Shown: one piece after another, positions 1 to 5,528 of the stretch
Layout: every line of letters begins with the position of its first letter
Numbering within the stretch: the first letter of the stretch is position 1
Assembly (NCBI GenBank): GCA_021802365.1
Contig: JAKAAJ010000043.1
Location: forward strand, 1-9,483
Source of the DNA: Thermoplasmata archaeon
GTDB taxonomy: Archaea > Thermoplasmatota > Thermoplasmata > Thermoplasmatales > Thermoplasmataceae
Direction: 5' to 3'
Length of the DNA: 9,483 bases
Translations under genes and position numbers: made by a program
Notes under the pieces: generated by a model
Told to the model about the DNA's origin: nothing
The model's database searches: none
Seen by the model: the letters and a program-made list of their open reading frames with translations, nothing else

Positions 1-704
1 TTTCTTTCAGCTCTCAAACATATGGGGACATTGAGATCGGAATAGATGATCTCAATGGCAGAACTGTTTTCCTCCCTATTGTTTACGGAGCAGCGAATAA
101 TTTCATGGTTATCGGGGAAACCGGGTCAGGCAAATCATTCTTCACTGGAATCATTATAAGAAGAATGATAAAGAACAGTCTAATTGACTGCCTCTATGTA
201 TATGATCCTCTGGAAGAGTATGATTTCAGCGACATTAATTCAATCTCCCCGGCTGACATTTTAATATTGCGTAATAAAGGTATGTCGACCAGAGATTTTG
301 CAAGAGAGAGCATGATGAAACTCTACAGCCTCATGACATCTGATCTCAGGAGAAAGGCCATAATAATTGAAGAGGGGCACACCGCGATCTTCGATGACGA
401 ATCCAGGAAATATCTGGAGAGCATGGTGAGGCATAGCCGCCACTACAATACTATACTTTTCAACATTACGCAGAATGCAGATGACATGACAAAGGATGAG
501 AATGCTTCCCTGGCATTGAACAGCACACATATATTCATATTCAGAACCAGAAAAATATCCACAAGAGACTATATCGCTCTCAAGATAGATGGATTCACTG
601 CGGTGGAGCCTCAGAATCTCCTGGGGGGCAAAGGTTACCCATACTCAGAGTGTTATTATTCCGATGGAAAATATTGCAGAAGGCTCAGGATATTTGCAGA
701 ATAA
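1..704 (+). CDS. HerA/VirB4-like P-loop ATPase, C-terminal part (5' end outside the window)
   Basis: The frame is open from base 3 with no start before it, so the gene begins outside the window; the ATG at 105 is internal, just before the P-loop. Of 233 visible residues (counted from base 3), GETGSGKS at 38-45 is the Walker A motif. The strand IIIEEGH at 120-126 is Walker B, with Glu-Glu where most relatives have Asp-Glu. VRHSRHYN at 142-149 carries the expected arginine-finger helix, and ITQ near 155-157 supplies the sensor glutamine. This order is typical of the HerA/FtsK/VirB4 superfamily, hexameric motors that move DNA or protein substrates. VirB4-type conjugation or DNA-import ATPases (such as crenarchaeal CedB) and HerA-type DNA-end resection translocases are both possible; no NurA or other diagnostic partner is visible. 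The TAA stop lies four bases from the stop of the convergent gene. The superfamily is fairly sure; the specific role is not. Confidence 0.75.
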   Translation, partial: SFSSQTYGDIEIGIDDLNGRTVFLPIVYGAANNFMVIGETGSGKSFFTGIIIRRMIKNSLIDCLYVYDPLEEYDFSDINSISPADILILRNKGMSTRDFARESMMKLYSLMTSDLRRKAIIIEEGHTAIFDDESRKYLESMVRHSRHYNTILFNITQNADDMTKDENASLALNSTHIFIFRTRKISTRDYIALKIDGFTAVEPQNLLGGKGYPYSECYYSDGKYCRRLRIFAE

Positions 705-708
705 AGGC

Positions 709-966
709 TCACGCCCTCTTAGATCTCTCAATTTCCCTGATCTCATCTTTAATTTTGGATTGAACCAATGCAAGTTCGAGAAGGCCAAAAATAACTACAA
801 CCACAACGAATGAGTAAAGCCCCACATCTGCCCATGTTCCATAAAGAACCGACCAGACGAAATAGAACCCAACGCCCACGATGAGGAGACCTAGCCCCAT
901 AACTCTGCCCCAGAAGTATTTTCTGAACCCGTAGGCGTTCTCCAGACTTTCACTGCTGACAGTCAT
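709..966 (-). CDS. Small two-helix membrane protein of unknown function
   Basis: I do not recognise a family for this 85-residue protein. It has a short polar N terminus, two hydrophobic helices at about residues 23-44 and 49-68, and a strongly charged C-terminal helix (69-85, Lys/Glu/Arg rich) that probably sits in the cytoplasm. There is no signal peptide or cysteine motif. The ATG at 966 is preceded by GGAG four bases upstream, a Shine-Dalgarno-like site. That is unusual here, where most genes look leaderless, and fits an internal operon gene. It lies 61 bases downstream of the GtrA-family gene on the same strand, with no convincing box A in the gap, so it is probably last in that operon. 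It converges on the HerA/VirB4-like ATPase with a four-base gap. The reading frame is convincing from its membrane pattern; the function is open. Confidence 0.65.
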   Translation of the reverse strand: MTVSSESLENAYGFRKYFWGRVMGLGLLIVGVGFYFVWSVLYGTWADVGLYSFVVVVVIFGLLELALVQSKIKDEIREIERSKRA

Positions 967-969
967 TAA

Positions 970-976
970 CTCCGGA
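970..976 (-). promoter_or_regulatory. Shine-Dalgarno-like site before the two-helix protein
   Basis: On the minus strand the bases just before the ATG at 966 read CCGGAGTTA, placing GGAG a few bases from the start. It supports this start and suggests translation from a leadered, polycistronic mRNA. Confidence 0.4.
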
Positions 977-1027
977 TCATAACTTTCCTGTATTTCAGAT
1001 TATCGGAAACCGGTGGTGCAAGGGATA

Positions 1028-1507
1028 TTATTTCCCCTCTGAAAACTGGACAGGATTTATTCCCCAAACATTCTTCATCTGTAGATAATAATTAACAGGG
1101 AAAGCTATCCCTGATCCAATTAAATTCCCGATAAGAGGGGAGATATTGAAGAAAAACAGTAATGCATACTGAACAGAAAGAGTAACAATATTGCCCAGCA
1201 GATTCAGGAGCTCAAATGTAAATAGCCTTATGAGGAACCCCTTCAACGCACCTCCATGATTTCCCTCGTTTCTTGTTGTCCAGTGTTCATTAATAATATA
1301 CTCTACAAGCACTGCAGTGAAAAAAGAATATGCGTCTATGAGGAATATCAATGAAACTCCGATAAACTCAATTCCAATAAATGTTAGAATTTCAAGCATG
1401 ATAAATCCTGCGAATCCTGAAATTGAATATTTGAAAGAGCGGAATAAATTGTTCCTTATCAGGTTCCTTATGAAGTCACTTAGAGAATAATCCCCCTTTA
1501 CGGACAT
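1028..1507 (-). CDS. GtrA-family four-helix membrane protein
   Basis: The 159 residues contain four predicted membrane helices at about 27-48, 53-75, 90-115 and 119-140. Two GtrA-family landmarks are visible: NEHWTTRN at 73-80 after helix 2 and NYYLQMKNVW at 139-148 after helix 4. Helix 1 begins FKYSISGFAGF, like the family's usual F-x-K/R-F-x-x-x-G pattern. GtrA-like proteins are thought to help move polyprenyl-phosphate-linked sugars across the membrane and often accompany glycosyltransferases; no glycosyltransferase is visible here. The ATG at 1507 lies 12 bases after the stop of the PNPOx-UbiA fusion gene, which indicates co-transcription. The link to a prenyltransferase suggests a role with an isoprenoid lipid carrier, but that is inference. 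The length is normal for the family and the gene appears intact. Confidence 0.85.
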   Translation of the reverse strand: MSVKGDYSLSDFIRNLIRNNLFRSFKYSISGFAGFIMLEILTFIGIEFIGVSLIFLIDAYSFFTAVLVEYIINEHWTTRNEGNHGGALKGFLIRLFTFELLNLLGNIVTLSVQYALLFFFNISPLIGNLIGSGIAFPVNYYLQMKNVWGINPVQFSEGK

Positions 1508-1519
1508 TTATTCCCTGTC

Positions 1520-2836
1520 CTACACTACAAGATGAAGTGCCCCTGAGGCATAGGTAACAAGAAGATAGGATATAAACCCGAAAAGACCGAAGTAGAAAGT
1601 TGCTCTTGCAGTAAGCATATCCAGCATTGACCTTTTTATGTTCTTCCTGTTTGCAGCAATTCTTGAAAGCTGTATTGCCAGAGGAACTGTAAGCATTACG
1701 GCAAACAACGGGTATAAGTGCCTCTCAAGGAAATATGCCAGGACAACAAGGGCATATGGAGACCAAATGAGTGTATAATAATAGATCTTTGATCCCTCTT
1801 CTCCAAGAACATTTGCAACTGTTCTGACCCCGACTTTCCTGTCGTCGTCCATGTCTCTCCAGTTATTTCCATGCAGGATATTCACCGTTAGAAGGGCAAC
1901 TGAAAATGATATCAGAAGTATTGGAAGGTTTATTATTCCTCCCTGAAGTACATAAGCGCCAAGGAATATTCCGGGTGACCATGCAACAAAGACAGCAACA
2001 TCTCCCAGAGCATATTTTTTAAACCCTATTTTTGGGGCACTATATAGAGCACCTGCTACAACGCCTATCAGGATAAATGGCCAAATCTGTGGCCTGGAAA
2101 TAGCCAGGTATACCCCATCCACAAGAGCAAGCGCGAGCAGTAGATAGGAGACTCCAAGGGCCTTCCTCGGATGTACAAGGTTGTCAACAAAAACTCTTGA
2201 ACTGGTCAGGGATCTGGGCGTATCGTTCCCTGTCCTGAAATCAAAGTATCCGCTTATGGCATTGAAAGCGCCATGGGCGGCCATAATACCGAGAACTGAA
2301 AGAACCAGAAATACTAAATTCAGCCTGACAGCAAGTATGGAACCAATAATCAATGCAATTATGCTCTGCTGAAATGACCATACCCTGAAAAGGCTAAAGA
2401 TCGGTTGGAAATGCTCTGTCATTTCATCGAGATTTACGTCGGCACTGTATCTCTTCATTTCAACACGCATATCCATTACCCGTATTTCATCAGGGACAAG
2501 CCTGGCAAGAAATACGTGCCCGCTATGAGAGAATGCAGCATCTTCAGGAACCTTGTGAAGTAATATCCCCCTCTCTCTCTGCAGATCATCCGGTTCGCCC
2601 AAAATTTCAACTCTCCCGGAGCCCTGAACAAAAAGATTCAGTTTATTCTCGTCTATTGCAAAACTTATGTTCGGATTCTCTGTAATGTTCTTTAAAGTGA
2701 GACCGCCTTTTTCAATATAGAATAGAAAACCGTGATCCATAGCATAGAAAGTCTTTGTTGTCCATGTTTTGACTCCAGTAGTGGATAAAGTCATGGTTCT
2801 GGCTTTCCTGAGCAGCTTGATTACGGCTCTGTCCAT
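1520..2836 (-). CDS. Fusion protein: PNPOx-like flavin-binding domain plus MenA-type UbiA prenyltransferase
   Basis: Residues 1-130 form a pyridoxamine-phosphate-oxidase-like split barrel, recognisable from RTMTLSTTG at 13-21, LTLKNITENPNISFAID at 46-62 and the GSGRVEILG strand at 72-80. Such domains bind FMN, F420 or heme. Residues about 145-438 are a polytopic UbiA prenyltransferase. Motif 1 is SGYFDFRTGND at 195-205: Asp199 and Asp205 remain, but the usual Asn-Asp before them is Ser-Gly. Motif 2 is intact, NNWRDMDDDRKVG at 324-336, and closest to MenA (1,4-dihydroxy-2-naphthoate polyprenyltransferase). The enzyme probably attaches a polyprenyl chain to an aromatic acceptor at the cytoplasmic face, perhaps for the menaquinone-type quinones known from Thermoplasma. 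UbiA enzymes are usually near 290-300 residues, so the extra length is the fused domain. The ATG at 2836 is first in a likely operon with the GtrA-family gene. Both domains are clear; the joint reaction is unknown. Confidence 0.85.
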   Translation of the reverse strand: MDRAVIKLLRKARTMTLSTTGVKTWTTKTFYAMDHGFLFYIEKGGLTLKNITENPNISFAIDENKLNLFVQGSGRVEILGEPDDLQRERGILLHKVPEDAAFSHSGHVFLARLVPDEIRVMDMRVEMKRYSADVNLDEMTEHFQPIFSLFRVWSFQQSIIALIIGSILAVRLNLVFLVLSVLGIMAAHGAFNAISGYFDFRTGNDTPRSLTSSRVFVDNLVHPRKALGVSYLLLALALVDGVYLAISRPQIWPFILIGVVAGALYSAPKIGFKKYALGDVAVFVAWSPGIFLGAYVLQGGIINLPILLISFSVALLTVNILHGNNWRDMDDDRKVGVRTVANVLGEEGSKIYYYTLIWSPYALVVLAYFLERHLYPLFAVMLTVPLAIQLSRIAANRKNIKRSMLDMLTARATFYFGLFGFISYLLVTYASGALHLVV

Positions 2837-2863
2837 ATGTTATCTATACTGTATTGGAAAATG

Positions 2864-2872
2864 ATATATAAG
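2864..2872 (-). promoter_or_regulatory. Box A (TATA) of the PNPOx-UbiA operon
   Basis: The minus strand reads CTTATATAT, centred 32 bases before the ATG at 2836. With the usual 26-27 base spacing to the transcription start, this predicts a leader of only about five bases. The near-palindromic TATA run could also be read on the plus strand, but it is about 62 bases from the divergent gene's start, so that use is less likely. Confidence 0.45.
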
Positions 2873-2897
2873 AGTGAAGGAAAATTAAATTGACGAG

Positions 2898-2907
2898 AAA
2901 TTAATTA
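2898..2907 (+). promoter_or_regulatory. Box A candidate of the divergent UbiA-family gene
   Basis: The run AAATTAATTA is centred about 26 bases before the ATG at 2929, the spacing expected for a leaderless transcript. It is a weaker match to the archaeal box A consensus than the element serving the opposite gene. Confidence 0.35.
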
Positions 2908-2928
2908 GCTTTTCACAATCACGAATGC

Positions 2929-3753
2929 ATGAATATAGCAAAGGGCCTCAAACTTCCACTTTACTTCACCTCCTTTTCTCCGGTTCTGGTCGTATGGTCT
3001 TATAACAGATTTCGAGACCCGGTTATGTTCATACTTCTGGTGGCAGTCGTTATGCTGATGCAGGCTGCTCTCAACCTTTCCATGGATTTTTTTGATCACA
3101 AGTCAGGGAGAATCCTCAGAAATGATGATACCACATTTCCAATTGGATCTTATCTTATTGAGCGTTCAGGAGTTAAACCGGAGACAGTAAGAATATATTT
3201 TGTTGTCTGTGCACTTCTTTCCATCACAGTTGGGCTTTTCATCGTTTTTTATTACCATAAGTATACCTTACTCATCATAGGATTTCTTGCAGTTGCAGTA
3301 TCACTCATGTACGTTTTGCCTCCATTCCGATTCAATTCCAGGGGATTTGGTGAGGTTTCAACGTTTATGTCCTTTGGAATATTTTCAGTGATCGGATCGG
3401 CAATAGCTTTTGATGCCCCTGTTACACTGCAGATAATCCTGATATCTATACTACTTGGCCTTCTTGCTTCAGCAATTCGTTATCTGCATCATCTTCCTGA
3501 AGACAGACAGGACGGAGTACGTGTGAGAAAATTCAGGCCCATATATGCTGCTGTACTTTTTCCAGGATTCATTATCCAGGCACTTTTCCCCAGGGAGTTC
3601 CTTCTGCTTCTTATTCCCCTTGCGGTATCAGTATTTCATTTCCTTACTCTAAAAAAGGATACAATCGGAATAAGCAGGATGACTAATCAGATAGTCCTGA
3701 TTCAGGTTCTGACAGCAGTTCTCCTTTCTGCTTATTTTCCGCTGTTTCACTAA
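2929..3753 (+). CDS. UbiA-family prenyltransferase (MenA-like), stand-alone, with altered second motif
   Basis: This 274-residue polytopic protein has UbiA/MenA features. It opens with KGLKLPLYFTSFSPVLV (5-21), like the N-terminal helix of MenA-type enzymes. Motif 1 is N49 followed by MDFFDHKSG at 52-60, with Asp53 and Asp56 present. MYVLPPFRFNSRGFGEV at 127-143 matches the conserved cytoplasmic loop. The second aspartate motif is unusual: archaeal MenA-like proteins usually have a pattern like E-F-P-D-x-x-x-D-K-x-x-G, but here HHLPEDRQDGVR (187-198) looks about three residues shorter and changes the acidic spacing. The protein may use a different substrate, have weak activity, or act with the divergent fusion enzyme, whose motif 2 is intact. 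The ATG at 2929 follows a box A candidate; an out-of-frame ATG at 2925 is not used. The stop is six bases from the convergent PRC-barrel gene's stop. Digeranylgeranylglyceryl-phosphate synthase is less likely from motif 1. Confidence 0.8.
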   Translation: MNIAKGLKLPLYFTSFSPVLVVWSYNRFRDPVMFILLVAVVMLMQAALNLSMDFFDHKSGRILRNDDTTFPIGSYLIERSGVKPETVRIYFVVCALLSITVGLFIVFYYHKYTLLIIGFLAVAVSLMYVLPPFRFNSRGFGEVSTFMSFGIFSVIGSAIAFDAPVTLQIILISILLGLLASAIRYLHHLPEDRQDGVRVRKFRPIYAAVLFPGFIIQALFPREFLLLLIPLAVSVFHFLTLKKDTIGISRMTNQIVLIQVLTAVLLSAYFPLFH

Positions 3754-3759
3754 TATATA

Positions 3760-4029
3760 TCAGATTTTCGGTACCTCTCCCCTTTTCTTTACATCAGTAA
3801 CATAGACGTCCCTGAACGGCTTTATTCTGGGTAAAGGTATCATGTATCGACCCTCCTTGTCCAGTGGAAAATCAGAATACCTTTCTGGGCCGGAAGGTTT
3901 TACAAGAACACTTTTAATGGACCCGGTAACAGTGTCAACAACAAAATTTACTATCATTCCAATGGTCTCACCATCATTGTTGACAAGGGCCTTCTTGATC
4001 ATGTCAGAGGCAAACTTCTTTCGGGTCAT
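3760..4029 (-). CDS. Single-domain PRC-barrel protein
   Basis: The 89-residue protein is almost entirely one PRC-barrel domain. FASDMIKKALVNNDGETIG at 6-24 and the strand IVNFVVDTVTGSIKSVLV at 26-43 match the family pattern of a beta turn at Asp-Gly-x-x-x-Gly followed by V-D-x-x-T-G-x-I. A proline- and charge-rich tail (about 65-89) follows. There is no membrane segment or signal peptide. PRC barrels occur in RNA-processing proteins and photosynthetic reaction centres. Small archaeal PRC-barrel proteins (CdpB1/CdpB2 in haloarchaea) act in cell division, and that role is possible but unproven here. The gene has its own box A and stands alone: the upstream exporter gene on the same strand ends 69 bases before it, and it converges on the UbiA-family gene. 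The domain call is firm; the role is not. Confidence 0.85.
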   Translation of the reverse strand: MTRKKFASDMIKKALVNNDGETIGMIVNFVVDTVTGSIKSVLVKPSGPERYSDFPLDKEGRYMIPLPRIKPFRDVYVTDVKKRGEVPKI

Positions 4030-4046
4030 TACGATTTGATTAATAC

Positions 4047-4056
4047 ATATATTATA
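4047..4056 (-). promoter_or_regulatory. Box A of the PRC-barrel gene
   Basis: The minus strand reads TATAATATAT, centred about 23 bases before the ATG at 4029. This predicts a leaderless or nearly leaderless transcript. Confidence 0.5.
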
Positions 4057-4098
4057 GTTAAATTTTCCCCATCTTTATCATTTGCTTTATGCAATGGG

Positions 4099-5481
4099 TC
4101 AGGAGTGGGGATTTGATATCCCCTCCCATGTCCTGAATCTCGCAAGGAAGAGAGGAAGGGAAGCGAATGAAGCAACAGCTATGAACAGCATGTAGTATTC
4201 GGCCGCAGTAATCATGTTAACATGCGATGATAGAATAATGACAGACGCTGAAGATGAGGAGGAGAAAAAGTCCATGAAAACCGGGAGCAGTGATATTCCC
4301 AGAGCTAGGGATAGATTGCGTATGGTGTAAAGAGTTCCACTTGCCATAGCCCTGAATTCCCTGCCTGCTGCATCCACACCCAGTGTGGTTGAGACTGCCC
4401 AGTATATGGACCCACCAAACCCGGCAATAAAAAGAGGGACCGTCAATATGTACCTGTGAGGGAGTATAAAGGCTGCAACCATTATGCCTATTCCCTGAAG
4501 CACCAGCCCTATTACGAGCAGTGATGAACCCCTTCCGCTGCGGTCAAGTAGTGATCCACCAAGTGGATTTGCTATAATTGAAGCCACAGGATATCCAGCA
4601 ACAAGGATCCCGGCAACGATCGGTGATACCCCCAGGTCGGATTGAAAATAGACACTTAGAACATATATTGTTCCAAAAAACCCTATGCCCTGTAGCCCGG
4701 ATGCCATTACTATAGGATAATATGAACGGTTCCTGAGCAGTTTTGGTGGAATTAGCGGGTCTCTTCTCTCCGCAAGATAGAAGGGCAGGAACATAAAAGC
4801 CCCGGCTATGAGGAAGTAGTAATTGAGAAGTGAAATGCCCATCACAACCAGTATTATGAATACTAAGAATGTGAGAAAATTTGCAGGCCTGAACTTTACG
4901 CTTTTGTCCCCTTTGTCTGCGGGGATTCGGCTGATTCCAAGTATAAGCCCTATAATCCCGATTGGCACATTGATCAGGAAAATGTATCGCCAGTCATATG
5001 TTACAAGGAAACCTCCAAGTAGTGGCCCAATCAGTGCTCCTACCGACCAGGAAACTGAATTTATTCCTATTGCCTTTCCCCTCTCCTCAAATGGAAATGA
5101 TTTTAAAAGAATTGGAAAACCCAGTGTACCTAGTATTCCAGCACCAATACCCTCTACTCCCCTGAAGAATATGGCAAATGATATGTCCGGCGATAGAGCT
5201 ATTATGAGAGAGGATACAGCAAATATGCCGAAACCACTGAGATATATCTTCTTCATTCCAAGGCGGTTCCCGATGGTGCCACTTGGAATCATCATAGCAG
5301 TCTGGGTTACAATATACATCACAATTACAAGGGTAAGGAGAGATACTCCTGTTTTGAAGTATTTTGCCATGGCAGGAACTGCCAGGAACACAATTGTTGA
5401 GTCTACTGCCGCCATCAGAGACCCGAGTGTGGTAACTGAAAGGACAGAATACTTGTTAGATCCTGAATCCAAAGGAATCAA
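4099..5481 (-). CDS. MFS transporter, DHA2-type 14-helix multidrug exporter family
   Basis: The 460 residues form a polytopic major facilitator protein. Family marks are AAVDSTIVFLAVP at 24-36 in helix 1, motif A GTIGNRLGMKK at 68-78 (Asn where Asp is usual), RGVEGIGAG at 107-115 (Glu for the usual Gln), motif C GALIGPLLGGF at 148-158, WRYIFLINVPIG at 164-175, and a second GGSLLDRSGRG at 308-318. Two extra central helices at about 203-236 give 14 helices, typical of the DHA2 proton-coupled drug exporters. The substrate cannot be read from sequence. The start is uncertain. The ATG codons at 5497 and 5494 are in another frame, and the in-frame stop TGA lies four codons before 5481, so the gene must begin at TTG 5481 or TTG 5472, or carry a frameshift. 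It lies 47 bases after vat on the same strand, with its own possible box A. Confidence 0.88.
   Translation of the reverse strand: MIPLDSGSNKYSVLSVTTLGSLMAAVDSTIVFLAVPAMAKYFKTGVSLLTLVIVMYIVTQTAMMIPSGTIGNRLGMKKIYLSGFGIFAVSSLIIALSPDISFAIFFRGVEGIGAGILGTLGFPILLKSFPFEERGKAIGINSVSWSVGALIGPLLGGFLVTYDWRYIFLINVPIGIIGLILGISRIPADKGDKSVKFRPANFLTFLVFIILVVMGISLLNYYFLIAGAFMFLPFYLAERRDPLIPPKLLRNRSYYPIVMASGLQGIGFFGTIYVLSVYFQSDLGVSPIVAGILVAGYPVASIIANPLGGSLLDRSGRGSSLLVIGLVLQGIGIMVAAFILPHRYILTVPLFIAGFGGSIYWAVSTTLGVDAAGREFRAMASGTLYTIRNLSLALGISLLPVFMDFFSSSSSASVIILSSHVNMITAAEYYMLFIAVASFASLPLFLARFRTWEGISNPHS
4107..4123 (-). other. Short hairpin at the 3' end of the exporter gene
   Basis: GGGGAT at 4107-4112 and ATCCCC at 4118-4123 are perfect six-base arms around a five-base loop, eight bases inside the coding end. 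No T-run follows on the minus strand, so it is not a clear terminator. Confidence 0.3.
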
Positions 5482-5497
5482 CGCCTTCAGTCATCAT

Positions 5498-5508
5498 ATA
5501 AAAAATTA
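5498..5508 (-). promoter_or_regulatory. T-tract after vat that also resembles a box A for the exporter gene
   Basis: The minus strand reads TAATTTTTTATA here, about 20-30 bases after the vat stop. Six consecutive T residues suit an archaeal oligo-T terminator. The end of the same run, TTTTTATA (5505 to 5498), resembles a box A and would place a transcription start near 5476, close to the two TTG candidates of the exporter gene. Confidence 0.4.
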
Positions 5509-5528
5509 GAAATGGAAAGTGTGGATAT

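Noticed and set aside
261..530. A minus-strand 89-codon frame with several cysteine and histidine residues
   Set aside because: It is antisense to the conserved Walker B region of the ATPase and its Cys/His residues form no metal-binding pattern.
2925..2930. The ATG at 2925 as start of the UbiA-family gene
   Set aside because: It is out of frame with the protein; the overlapping ATG at 2929 is the in-frame start.
4823..5509. A 228-codon plus-strand open frame opposite the exporter gene
   Set aside because: It lies wholly antisense to a clear membrane transporter and its translation is rich in Pro, Ser, Thr and Arg with no domain; typical of a shadow frame.
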